Source: a virus. Taken from it: DNA of 34,689 nt. Below the pieces are notes generated by a model. It was not told the origin of the DNA. It saw nothing but the letters and a program-made list of their open reading frames with translations, and made no database searches. Made by a program: the position numbers and the translations under genes. The stretch is taken from the IMG/VR virus record IMGVR_UViG_3300046777_000855, positions 1 through 34,689 of that record. The stretch is one strand, 5' to 3'. Shown here piece after piece: positions 16,444-23,926 of this stretch; positions within the stretch are counted from its first letter, which is position 1; each line of letters begins with the position of its first letter.

Positions 16444-16471
16444 AAAGGGCTGCCGAAAGGTGGCCTTTTTT
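16444..16471 (+). terminator. Rho-independent terminator after the major tail gene
   Basis: AAAGGGCTGCC (16444-16454) pairs with GGTGGCCTTTT (16459-16469) around a GAAA tetraloop, with G-U pairs, followed by a T run to 16471. It lies 19 bp after the stop of the tail gene. An ATG at 16432 upstream of it would put this hairpin inside a coding region, which argues for the later GTG start of the next gene. Confidence 0.8.
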
Positions 16472-16490
16472 GTTTAATGACGTGCCGCGC

Positions 16491-16498
16491 TACTTTTA
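16491..16498 (+). promoter_or_regulatory. TACTTTT start-proximal motif, site 4 (TACTTTTA)
   Basis: CTACTTTTA (16490-16498) precedes GTG 16504 by 5 nt and comes 19 bp after a terminator T run. A promoter is needed at this point if the terminator is efficient, which strengthens the promoter reading of the motif. The upstream spacer (GACGTGCCGCGC) is GC-rich, as at site 2. Confidence 0.55.
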
Positions 16499-16503
16499 AG
16501 GGT

Positions 16504-16881
16504 GTGCAGTACATTACTAAGGCAGCGGCAAATACTTTGCTTATCACAGGACGGGAAAAGGTGACAATCACATCACCTGTTTACCTGCTGCGCTTTGTCA
16601 GCCAAACCACGGGTGTTGATACCGCTTTCATCGTTTCAGACGTTAGCACCCATCCCGCAAGGTATCAAGAATTTACATTTACCGAAGGCGCAAGCGCCGC
16701 AAAGACGTTGCAGGTCGGAACGCATTATTGGTACCTGTATGCACAATCGTCAGCGGTTAACACCGATTATACATTGGCGGATGAACTGATTGATAGCGGG
16801 GTTGCCCGTGTCAGCACTACGCACACAGCAGACGAACAGCACGAAGTAAACGTAACAATTAAACAGCATCACATCGGATGA
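16504..16881 (+). CDS. Putative virion protein, 125 aa
   Basis: The start is GTG 16504 (MQYITKAAANTLLITGREKVT), chosen because the in-frame ATG 16432 would translate through the terminator. The product is a beta-sandwich-like protein (PVYLLRFVSQTTGVDTAF, HYWYLYAQSS) with no enzymatic motif. The 'Y.L.F......' pattern recalls small structural proteins encoded next to the portal in Bacteroidota phages. It overlaps the portal start by 4 bp (ATGA). Confidence 0.6.
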   Translation: MQYITKAAANTLLITGREKVTITSPVYLLRFVSQTTGVDTAFIVSDVSTHPARYQEFTFTEGASAAKTLQVGTHYWYLYAQSSAVNTDYTLADELIDSGVARVSTTHTADEQHEVNVTIKQHHIG

Positions 16882-18785
16882 GTTGGCAATTACAAAGGAT
16901 AGATTTCAGCGAAAGCAAACTGCCTAAGTTCAAAGAACAAAAGCAAAAGGGATTCGTCACCTACGGGGAAAAGAACGACTTTCCGCAATCGCTGATTGAG
17001 TTATATAAACGATCACCGAAACATGGGGCGATTGTAAAGCAAAAGGCGCGTTTTGTCGGTGGCGAGGAAACCACTATTGAAGGCAACGCAAGCGCGGGAA
17101 GGTTACAAGAAACCGTCAACCCGTTTGAGGGGCTGCAAGACCTTAAAAACAAACTTGCGTTAGACTATGAATTGTTTAACGGGTTTTGCTTTGAGGTGCA
17201 TTACAACCGCCTCGGTGAGCAGTCGGCGTATTACCATGTTGATTTCAGCAAGGTCAGGACGTTAGACCACACAAAGTATTTCTTTCTTGACGATTGGACA
17301 AAGTACAAAGCAGATGATGTCCGCGAATACCCCGCATACAATCCGCAAAGCGCAAAGCCGTTCATGGTGCAGTTGTACTACTACCGCGAATACGATGCCG
17401 GTTTAGGCACTTACCCCCTTCCACCCTATATCCACGCGCTGCAATACATAGAGATTGACGTGGAAATTGCCAACTTCCACAACAACAATATCAGAAACGG
17501 TTTCAGCAACGGAACGCTGGTGCAGTTGTTCAAGGGCGAACCGACACCCGAACAGGCGCGGGCGTTTGAAAGGAAGTTCAAGGGCAAAACCACAGGAACG
17601 GACAACGCGGGCGGGGTGCTGATTCAGTTCAATGAGGGCAACGAAAGACCCGCAGAGGTCAGCCACATTCAGCCGTCTGACATGGACGAGCAGTTTTTGA
17701 CCCTGAATAATACCGTACAACAAGAGATTTTTATCGCGCACGGGGTAACGTCGCCCATGCTGTTCGGTATGCGTGTAGAAGGTCAATTAGGTGGCCGAAA
17801 TGAACTGATAGAAGCCTATGAAATATTCCACAAATCGTATGTAAACCACAGGCAAGACAAGCTTGACCGCTGCCTTTCATACGTTTTTGAGGCTGCATAT
17901 CCGGGCATTGAGTTGGGAACGCAGGATGCGGAACTTATCGGTTTGGATTATGTTGGTCTGTACCAACTTGGCGGCATTACAAACGATGAATTGAGGTCTG
18001 AACTTGGCCTGCCTGAATCTGTTAAGCCTGACGTGGGTAGTTCGCAACGTACTATTGAAAGTATCAACAGCCTTTCACCGCTGGTTGCTAATAATGTTCT
18101 GCGCCAAATGACTATAAACGAGGTTCGCGGCCTTGCTGGCTTGCCACCTGTTCCAAATGGTGACCAACTTAACACCCCGCCACCCACTGCCGAGGCTTTC
18201 AGAGATGAAGCAACAGACGTTAGGCTGTGGTCTGACAACGATATTTCAGTATTTGAAAAGTTCGGGGCCGATGCGTCAGAATTTGAGGCTGTGCCGCTGT
18301 ACTTTGCCGACCTGACCGCAGACGAATTAAAAGTTTTGGGCGTGGTTAATGGTGACGAAACCGCAAGCGTTAAGGACATCAGCAGCGCGGTAAAGGTGGA
18401 TGAGGACGAAGTGTTAAAGATTCTGAAAAAGCTGCAAGAGGCTGGCAAAATCAAGTGGACTAACAATGTCGTGAACATCACAGAGATAGGTAAAAAGGCC
18501 ATCAGCGATGCGGGTGGGGTTGATAAAGTGGAATTACGCTACCGCTACAACGTTAGCCCTAACGCTCCCGAACTGCGCGGACAATCGCGGCCATTCTGCC
18601 AGCGTTTGGAAGGGCTAAACAGGCTATACACAAAACAGGACATCGAGCAAATGAGCAGTATTTTGGGCTATGACGTATGGAAACGCAGGGGCGGGTGGTA
18701 CACCGTACCGGACAGCGACCCACCGCTACACATTCCGCATTGCCGTCATGAGTGGAAACAAGTAATCGTAAGGAGGCGCGGATAA
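16878..18785 (+). CDS. Portal protein with C-terminal MuF-like segment, 635 aa
   Basis: The N-terminal ~430 residues are portal-like: KNDFPQSLIELYKRSPKHGAIVKQKA, the long helix region after NFHNNNIRNGFSNG, IAHGVTSPMLFGMR, and EAYEIFHKSYVNHRQ, as in HK97/SPP1-type portals of Bacteroidota phages. Around residues 480-550 a winged-helix-like unit appears (VKDISSAVKVDEDEVLKILKKLQEAGKI). The last ~70 residues (RPFCQRLEGLNRLYTKQDI... and CRHEWKQ) resemble the end of MuF minor head proteins. The gene seems to combine portal and minor head functions. The portal forms the 12-subunit DNA gate. Confidence 0.85.
   Translation: MSWQLQRIDFSESKLPKFKEQKQKGFVTYGEKNDFPQSLIELYKRSPKHGAIVKQKARFVGGEETTIEGNASAGRLQETVNPFEGLQDLKNKLALDYELFNGFCFEVHYNRLGEQSAYYHVDFSKVRTLDHTKYFFLDDWTKYKADDVREYPAYNPQSAKPFMVQLYYYREYDAGLGTYPLPPYIHALQYIEIDVEIANFHNNNIRNGFSNGTLVQLFKGEPTPEQARAFERKFKGKTTGTDNAGGVLIQFNEGNERPAEVSHIQPSDMDEQFLTLNNTVQQEIFIAHGVTSPMLFGMRVEGQLGGRNELIEAYEIFHKSYVNHRQDKLDRCLSYVFEAAYPGIELGTQDAELIGLDYVGLYQLGGITNDELRSELGLPESVKPDVGSSQRTIESINSLSPLVANNVLRQMTINEVRGLAGLPPVPNGDQLNTPPPTAEAFRDEATDVRLWSDNDISVFEKFGADASEFEAVPLYFADLTADELKVLGVVNGDETASVKDISSAVKVDEDEVLKILKKLQEAGKIKWTNNVVNITEIGKKAISDAGGVDKVELRYRYNVSPNAPELRGQSRPFCQRLEGLNRLYTKQDIEQMSSILGYDVWKRRGGWYTVPDSDPPLHIPHCRHEWKQVIVRRRG
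18771..18776 (+). promoter_or_regulatory. Shine-Dalgarno sequence deciding the connector start
   Basis: AGGAGG at 18771-18776 lies 8 nt before ATG 18785. It supports this start over the in-frame ATG 18752 inside the portal gene. Strong Shine-Dalgarno sequences are rare in this genome. Confidence 0.6.
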
Positions 18786-19336
18786 TGGCAACATTTGCAT
18801 TTTTTGTAAGCGAACAGGACGTAAAGAAAAACACGCCCATTGACGAAAATGTAGATTCCAAACTGCTGCAAACGGCAATGAGGGCAGCACAGGACATCTA
18901 CATTCGTGACATCATAGGCAGTGGCCTTTATGATAAGATTTGTACCGACATTAACGGCAGCGGATTGTCCGGTAACTACCTGAACCTGGTCAATTACTAC
19001 ATAGCCCCCTGCCTTTACCACTACATCATTACGCAGTCAATGCTACCGATGACCTACAAAATGATGAACAAGTCAGTCAGCACACGGACAAGCGACAACG
19101 CTAACCCCGTGGATATGGATGCACTTGTCATGATTGAGCGCAGGTATCAGGAAAAGGCGAATTACTACGCTGAAAGGCTGCGGGATTACCTGTGTGAGAA
19201 TGATGCGGACTTCCCTGAGTTCCTGAATCCCGGCAGCGGTATCGACACCATCCACCCGCATAAGCAGTCATTATTCGGTGGGTTCATTTTGGATTCAGAC
19301 GATGATTGTGGGCTTAACTACGACTTTCCCAAATGA
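18785..19336 (+). CDS. Head-tail connector-like protein, 183 aa
   Basis: The start ATG 18785 (MATFAFFVSEQDVKKNTPID) overlaps the portal stop by 1 bp and has a good Shine-Dalgarno sequence. The product is mainly helical (LLQTAMRAAQDIYIRDIIG, YYIAPCLYHYIITQSMLP) with an acidic C-terminus. The pattern 'D..L...I..AQ...I..ilG..LY..i' is the one found in gp6-like connectors (DUF6712-type) directly after portal genes. It should sit below the portal ring. Confidence 0.7.
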   Translation: MATFAFFVSEQDVKKNTPIDENVDSKLLQTAMRAAQDIYIRDIIGSGLYDKICTDINGSGLSGNYLNLVNYYIAPCLYHYIITQSMLPMTYKMMNKSVSTRTSDNANPVDMDALVMIERRYQEKANYYAERLRDYLCENDADFPEFLNPGSGIDTIHPHKQSLFGGFILDSDDDCGLNYDFPK

Positions 19337-19467
19337 ATAAGGTCAGGATTAAAAACGAACAGAAATTAAAGCAGTTCCTAAATGGTCACAATAAACCAGC
19401 TACTAAACGCACTAACGACAGCAGCGGAAAATCACAGGCAGGTAAGGACAGCGGTCGTAAGCATTGA
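19333..19467 (+). CDS. Small basic protein, 44 aa, overlapping the next gene
   Basis: ATG 19333 overlaps the connector stop (ATGA) and the TGA is at 19465-19467. The product is Lys/Arg-rich (MNKVRIKNEQKLKQFLNG... GKDSGRKH) with no hydrophobic core. It overlaps the next gene by 86 bp in another frame, which lowers confidence, but the coupled start and the otherwise empty 45 bp before 19382 favour translation. Confidence 0.4.
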   Translation: MNKVRIKNEQKLKQFLNGHNKPATKRTNDSSGKSQAGKDSGRKH

Positions 19468-19921
19468 CCCTGATCTTAATACGTCTGGTGAAACCACCTA
19501 TCCGCTGGTGCGTATCTTTCCCGATGGTGCGCAGGTAAACACCGATAAGGTTGTTTTTCGCTTTGCTGTGGCTGTTATGGATATGCACCGCGAAGATTTC
19601 AGCGATGCCGTGGAAAGGTTGAGTGATACGCACCAGATACTGATTGACCTTTACAGCACTTTGCGTTATATCTACCGCGATGACAGCGCGGGTAATTGGG
19701 TTGTTAATGACACGGCTACCCCGTTCTATGACGACAAAACAGACATTGTGGCAGGTCATGCAATGGTATTCGAGTTCCACGCATCAAACCTGCGGGATTT
19801 CTGCGATGTGCCGTCAAATGATTACGACTTCCCCGGACTTGACTTGTCGGGGTTGACGGTGATAGACGGTGGGTATTACAATAGTTCTTATTCAAACACG
19901 ATTAACGGAGGCATAGCGTGA
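19382..19921 (+). CDS. Head-tail completion/neck-like protein, 179 aa
   Basis: ATG 19382 gives MVTINQLLNALTTAAENHRQVRTAVVS. The core (VFRFAVAVMDMHREDFSDAVERLSDTHQILIDLYSTLR) matches a pattern of alternating strand and helix seen in neck or tail-terminator proteins placed after connectors. The C-terminus is Tyr/Asn/Ser-rich. No enzymatic motif is seen. The TGA overlaps the GTG of the tail fibre gene. Confidence 0.6.
   Translation: MVTINQLLNALTTAAENHRQVRTAVVSIDPDLNTSGETTYPLVRIFPDGAQVNTDKVVFRFAVAVMDMHREDFSDAVERLSDTHQILIDLYSTLRYIYRDDSAGNWVVNDTATPFYDDKTDIVAGHAMVFEFHASNLRDFCDVPSNDYDFPGLDLSGLTVIDGGYYNSSYSNTINGGIA
19907..19911 (+). promoter_or_regulatory. Shine-Dalgarno sequence before the tail fibre gene
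   Basis: GGAGG at 19907-19911 lies 6 nt before GTG 19918. It supports the GTG start, which also overlaps the previous TGA. Confidence 0.5.
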
Positions 19922-21222
19922 GTTATATTACTATAAAATTGAGGCGCGGAACGGCAGCGCAATGGACAGCATCAAACCCTGTTTTAGCAGAGGGCGAAGT
20001 AGGACTTGAAACCGACACCCGTAAGTTCAAAGTCGGTGACGGGCTGACCGCGTGGTCAAGTCTGAGTTATTGGCAGACGGGCGGTGGCGGTGCTACTGCA
20101 TTAGATGACCTGTCAGACGTTATCATAAGCGGTGCAGCATCGGGCGAATACCTGCGATATAACGGCACTAATTGGGTAGATGCAACGATACAGGCATCCG
20201 ACCTGCCAACGGGCATAGATGCCGCAAAGATTGCAAACGGAAATGTCAGCAATACGGAGTTCCAATACCTTGACGGGGTAACATCTGCCATTCAAACGCA
20301 GTTGAACGGAAAGGCCACCGAAGGCACGGCAGTTGCGTTTACATCGGTGAACATAAACGGAACGGCAGGGAACGGCCATATCCATTTTAAGCACCAGAGC
20401 GGTGATCCTTCGGTGAGTGCTAACAACACCGCAATATGGGCAGACAACGCAGGCGACCTTTACGCAAAGAATGACGGCAACGCAAAAAGCAAGGTATTAA
20501 CAGCGGCAGAGATAGGAACAACCGTGCAGGCTTATTCGTCTGTATTGGCAAACACTACCGCAAGTTTTACAACCGCAGACGAAACCAAGTTAGACGGCAT
20601 AGAGGCAGGCGCAGACGTAACAGACGCAGGTAATGTTGGCAGCGCAATTCATGGTGCAACGGGCAAAACCACACCCGTGGATGCAGACACCGTTCCGCTC
20701 ATTGATTCAGCTGCATCTAACGTCCTTAAAAAGGTTACATGGGCTAATGTCAAGGCAACGCTGAAAAGCTACTTTGATACGCTGTATCAGGCAGCGGGTT
20801 CATACCTGACAAGTGCCAACATTACTCAAACAATTACCAACGGGGTAACGGACAAAGCCCCGTCCGAAGATGCGGTATTTGACGCGCTGGCATTAAAGGG
20901 TTCATCCACGTTTATAGACTGCATCGGTGGGATTATTGAAACACCCGCAGACGGTGACTATATGTTGGTGGTTAAAATGCCTTACGCGGGAACCATTAAC
21001 GAAACCGTTACAAAGTCAGCATCGGGAACCTGTACGGCTACCTTTAAGGTAAACACGACTGCATTAGGTGGAACAGCAAACAGCGTAAGTTCTGCCGAAC
21101 AATCGCAAACCCACAGTAGCAGCAACACATTTGCAGCGGGTGACGATATACAGGTGACTATAAGCAGCAACAGCGCGTGTTCTAAAATGTCATTCAGCAT
21201 AAAGGTTACGCGGTCAATATGA
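19918..21222 (+). CDS. Tail fibre protein with Mtd-like N-terminal domain, 434 aa
   Basis: The start is GTG 19918 (MSYITIKLRRGTAAQWTASNP). The first ~50 residues (RRGTAAQW...LAEGEVGLETDTRKFKVGDG.TAW) match the small N-terminal domain known from the phage major tropism determinant and many tail fibres. After a TGGGGA linker come fibre repeats (DETKLDGIEAGADVTDAGNV, SAIHGATGKTTPVDADTVPL). The C-terminal ~100 residues form a beta-rich cap (GDYMLVVKMPYAGTINETVTK). A trimeric fibre or adhesin is likely. No reverse transcriptase or template repeat is nearby. Confidence 0.8.
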   Translation: MSYITIKLRRGTAAQWTASNPVLAEGEVGLETDTRKFKVGDGLTAWSSLSYWQTGGGGATALDDLSDVIISGAASGEYLRYNGTNWVDATIQASDLPTGIDAAKIANGNVSNTEFQYLDGVTSAIQTQLNGKATEGTAVAFTSVNINGTAGNGHIHFKHQSGDPSVSANNTAIWADNAGDLYAKNDGNAKSKVLTAAEIGTTVQAYSSVLANTTASFTTADETKLDGIEAGADVTDAGNVGSAIHGATGKTTPVDADTVPLIDSAASNVLKKVTWANVKATLKSYFDTLYQAAGSYLTSANITQTITNGVTDKAPSEDAVFDALALKGSSTFIDCIGGIIETPADGDYMLVVKMPYAGTINETVTKSASGTCTATFKVNTTALGGTANSVSSAEQSQTHSSSNTFAAGDDIQVTISSNSACSKMSFSIKVTRSI

Positions 21223-22505
21223 TTTGGTCATACATAAGCGGTGCGCCTTCGTTGTTTTGGGATAAATACACCCTTGCGGGTGCTTACGCCCTGCGCAAAC
21301 TACGCACAGCCTACACAGGCAGTTGTATTCGCGTAAGGCGGGCGGCTGACAGCTACGAAGAGGATATTGGGTTCAGTTCTAACGTAATTGATAACGACAG
21401 GCTTACAGCACTCACCACCGCGCAGAACCTGCTTATTAACAGCGAAGACTTCACAGCGGGTTCATGGGCAAAGACAGCGGGCGCGGTAACAGGTGACAAC
21501 ACAACCGCACCAGACGGAACCACAACAGCGGACAAACTAACAGACGGCAGCGCGATAAACATAAACCAAGCACTAACCACAACGGCAAGTCAAACTTATG
21601 TGTTCAGTTGCTACCTGAAAAAGTCTGGCAGCGTAAATAACTGCGACCTGTACATATTCCGTATTGGCACGGGCTTTGTATCACAGGCCACCTTTAATCT
21701 TAACAGCGGGACAATCGTATCAGAAACATTCGGCACGGGCGCAACAATTACAAGTGTCGGATCGGGATGGTATCGGTGCAGCGTACAGGGTAGCCACGCG
21801 GGTACGTCTACATCATTCGGTGTTTACCAAAGCACAGAGGTATTTGCATGGGGGGCGCAGGTGAATACGTCAACCCTCAAAACATACACTAAAACCACAT
21901 CTTCAACCATTGACAGCAGTTCGTTGTTCGTTACTAAATGGTATGACCAGAGCGGCAACGGGTACGATTTAGCGCAGACCACAGCAAGCCAACAGCCCCG
22001 AATTGCCAATAACGGAACCATTGACACCGAAGGCGGCAAAACCACCATTTACTTTGATGGTTCTAACCATGTATTGTCAAACGGCAGTATAGCGGTAACG
22101 CAGGCAAACACAACATACCTTGCAACGAGGTACAGGACAGGAAACGCAAACTGCAACGCAATAGATGGCATCACAAACCGACAGGCCATTTACAGCGATG
22201 GAAGTAGTAACATTAGCTTTTTTGCGGGTACAACGCAGGGCAGCGCGACAGCGTGGGGAACATCTACATTCCGACTTGTTACGGCCATGTTTAACGGGGC
22301 AAGCAGCGTGTTAAGAAACAACGGCTCGCAGATACTCGCAGCAAATCCCGGCAGCAACGGATTAACGGGCATCGATGTAGGTGCATTCGGTGGCGTGTCG
22401 CATTGGGGCGGCAACATATCAGAGCTGCTCATATTGGATTCAGACGAAACAAGCAACTTCACAGCACAGGAAGGCAATATCAATGGGTACTATTCGATAT
22501 TTTAA
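21219..22505 (+). CDS. Tail adhesin with carbohydrate-binding and LamG-like domains, 428 aa
   Basis: The start ATG 21219 overlaps the previous stop by 4 bp. The N-terminus (AGAYALRKLRTAYTGSCIRVRR) and VTKWYDQSGNGYDLAQTTASQQPRI are typical of phage proteins with an arabinofuranosidase-B-like start split by an inserted carbohydrate-binding domain (LINSEDFTAGSWAKTAG, GSGWYRCSV). The C-terminal third (TTIYFDGSNHVLSNG... NISELLIL) is concanavalin/LamG-like. It likely binds host glycans; I see no clear catalytic acid pair. Confidence 0.75.
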   Translation: MIWSYISGAPSLFWDKYTLAGAYALRKLRTAYTGSCIRVRRAADSYEEDIGFSSNVIDNDRLTALTTAQNLLINSEDFTAGSWAKTAGAVTGDNTTAPDGTTTADKLTDGSAININQALTTTASQTYVFSCYLKKSGSVNNCDLYIFRIGTGFVSQATFNLNSGTIVSETFGTGATITSVGSGWYRCSVQGSHAGTSTSFGVYQSTEVFAWGAQVNTSTLKTYTKTTSSTIDSSSLFVTKWYDQSGNGYDLAQTTASQQPRIANNGTIDTEGGKTTIYFDGSNHVLSNGSIAVTQANTTYLATRYRTGNANCNAIDGITNRQAIYSDGSSNISFFAGTTQGSATAWGTSTFRLVTAMFNGASSVLRNNGSQILAANPGSNGLTGIDVGAFGGVSHWGGNISELLILDSDETSNFTAQEGNINGYYSIF

Positions 22506-22803
22506 ACTTGACAGCGCAGAACAGGCGGAGGCGTTAAGCCGTTTAATGTGGTCGTTATGCCATGACGGCAGCAGCACCTGCACACACTTGTTTGAGTGGT
22601 ACGCAGACGGCACAATCAAACTCAATGACATGGTCATACCCGTTTACATGAAAGCCGACTTTCAGCAGACTTTGGAACAAATGAAGGTTGTGCTTAACGG
22701 GTATTTGTCGGACGAAGAGGGGCAGCGGATTGCCGCGCTGCTGCGAACAGGTAAGGCAAACGTATTGGATTTAGTTCCAGCTGGGTTGAATGAAAAATTG
22801 TAA
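22483..22803 (+). CDS. Hypothetical protein, 106 aa
   Basis: ATG 22483 (MGTIRYFKLDSAEQAEALSRL) is chosen because it gives a short overlap with the adhesin gene. It is a compact alpha/beta protein (STCTHLFEWYADGTIKLNDMVIPVY) ending in a helix (DEEGQRIAALLRTGKANVLDLVPAGLNEKL). It may be a tail-fibre chaperone or baseplate accessory because of its place after the adhesin, but the sequence itself does not show this. Confidence 0.65.
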   Translation: MGTIRYFKLDSAEQAEALSRLMWSLCHDGSSTCTHLFEWYADGTIKLNDMVIPVYMKADFQQTLEQMKVVLNGYLSDEEGQRIAALLRTGKANVLDLVPAGLNEKL

Positions 22804-22933
22804 ATTAACAGATAGCCAAGTTTTAGACGTTAAACGTCAGTTGGATGATGGCATCCCAATGTCGTTCTTATCTGCTATTTACGGCATTTCAATCAGCCTC
22901 ATAAAAAAAATTAAGCACGGATACAGGCAATAG
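22790..22933 (+). CDS. Small helix-turn-helix protein, 47 aa
   Basis: ATG 22790 overlaps the previous gene by 14 bp and TAG is at 22931-22933. The sequence (MKNCKLTDSQVLDVKRQLDD, then GIPMSFLSAIYGISISLIKKI) has the 'LT..QV..I...L..G.....LA..YGVS...I..I..G' pattern of single homeodomain-like helix-turn-helix units found in small phage proteins. It could regulate late or lysis genes; its DNA target is unknown. Confidence 0.7.
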   Translation: MKNCKLTDSQVLDVKRQLDDGIPMSFLSAIYGISISLIKKIKHGYRQ

Positions 22934-22948
22934 GTATTTAATACTAAA

Positions 22949-22976
22949 TTTGTTTACATGAAACACTATACATTTG
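22949..22976 (+). promoter_or_regulatory. Rightward promoter before the lysis-region genes
   Basis: TTTG (22949-22952), 16 bp, TACATTTG (22969-22976), a perfect TAnnTTTG -7 box with a slightly short spacer. ATG 22981 follows after 4 nt, the same close spacing as at PR1, so translation probably starts at or near the transcript's 5' end. Confidence 0.6.
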
Positions 22977-22980
22977 AAAT

Positions 22981-23205
22981 ATGTTTACCGTATATTACTA
23001 CCCTGAACAGGCATCTTTCGTGCAATCCCAATTCCCATTCCTAATTTTTCAATCAGCGCAATGGATTCAACAGCACGGAGTATGGGGAATAGCACAGGAA
23101 CTGAACCCACCGCAGTACAACGCGATAGCGCAGCAGGTGGACGCAAACCGCGTATGCGGGATAAAGCCGGGTCAATTCCCTCCGGGAAGTCCTATTGGGA
23201 AATAA
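22981..23205 (+). CDS. Hypothetical protein, 74 aa
   Basis: ATG 22981 lies 4 nt after a -7 promoter box. The product (MFTVYYYPEQASFVQSQFPF...) is aromatic and proline-rich with a Gly/Pro-rich end (KPGQFPPGSPIGK), lacking a clear membrane helix. It leads a short group of membrane and lysis genes. No family is recognised. Confidence 0.55.
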   Translation: MFTVYYYPEQASFVQSQFPFLIFQSAQWIQQHGVWGIAQELNPPQYNAIAQQVDANRVCGIKPGQFPPGSPIGK

Positions 23206-23597
23206 TGCGTATTAAGATGCGTTGGAATTGGCATTGGTTTAGCACTCGACACGCTGACAGGGTTAACGTTATCCTGCTGTGGTCTATTATGCCGCTGCTG
23301 ATGCTGACGTATTTCTTTATGTATTATTACTTTCAGGATGCAGAAACACAATGGTACACGCTATTTGTAAGCAGACAGGCGCAAATATTTATGATGGCTG
23401 TCATTATATGGCAGTTCTACAAGAATACCCGCCATGCTGCTATCGCTACGTCTAACCTGATCCTGTCAATCTTTGAACTGCTGTTGGAATTGTTCGGAGT
23501 GAGTACAAAGGGCAGCGTTTGGGATGTGGCGTGGAAGTTGTTTATTATTTCACTTTTTATCTACTCAATTAATAGCTGGCATAAGCGCAGAAAATGA
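23205..23597 (+). CDS. Multi-pass membrane protein, 130 aa
   Basis: ATG 23205 (MRIKMRWNWHWFSTRHADRV) overlaps the previous stop by 1 bp; an upstream in-frame ATG 23061 would run inside the previous gene. Three hydrophobic segments (VILLWSIMPLLMLTYFFMYYY, IFMMAVIIWQFY, FIISLFIYSINSW) are separated by short loops and the ends are basic. It may be a second holin or antiholin because the holin and spanin-like genes follow directly. Confidence 0.65.
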   Translation: MRIKMRWNWHWFSTRHADRVNVILLWSIMPLLMLTYFFMYYYFQDAETQWYTLFVSRQAQIFMMAVIIWQFYKNTRHAAIATSNLILSIFELLLELFGVSTKGSVWDVAWKLFIISLFIYSINSWHKRRK

Positions 23598-23926
23598 CTA
23601 CCCCTAAAACAGACATATGGAACTACGTTGTCACCTTTTTTGAAAAGTGGGTGCCTGTGATATTTTGGATTGTGTTGGGGATAGGTGCGAGGCTTGCGGT
23701 TTACGCTAAAAAGGAAAGGCTGACAAAGGCGCAGATTTTCACAACTACGATAATAGGCTTTGCAATAGGTGTAACTGCCTATAATCTTTGCTATGCTATA
23801 GGATGGGAAAAGTCAGCGGGATATATTACCCCTTTGGCTACGTTGGCCGGTGAAGGTATCGCGGATTGGGTGATTCTGAACGCTGGCAGGATATTGAACA
23901 AAAAAGTATTAGGCAAAGACGAATGA
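23594..23926 (+). CDS. Holin, 110 aa
   Basis: The start ATG 23594 overlaps the previous stop (ATGA). The N-terminal amphipathic part is followed by hydrophobic segments (VPVIFWIVLGIGARLAVYA, TTIIGFAIGVTAYNLCYAIG, a weaker third around PLATLAGEGIADWVILNAG) and a charged tail (NKKVLGKDE). The length, two to three membrane passes and the spanin-like gene next door fit a phage holin, which makes inner-membrane holes that release the endolysin. Confidence 0.75.
   Translation: MTTPKTDIWNYVVTFFEKWVPVIFWIVLGIGARLAVYAKKERLTKAQIFTTTIIGFAIGVTAYNLCYAIGWEKSAGYITPLATLAGEGIADWVILNAGRILNKKVLGKDE

Noticed and set aside
16432-16503. ATG start at 16432 for the 125-aa virion protein
   Set aside because: The added residues encode the terminator hairpin and T run; GTG 16504 has the TACTTTT motif at the standard 5-nt distance.
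23061-23204. N-terminal extension of the membrane protein (ATG 23061)
   Set aside because: It overlaps the 22981-23205 gene over 144 bp in another frame and has a low-complexity composition; ATG 23205 overlaps the previous stop by one base.
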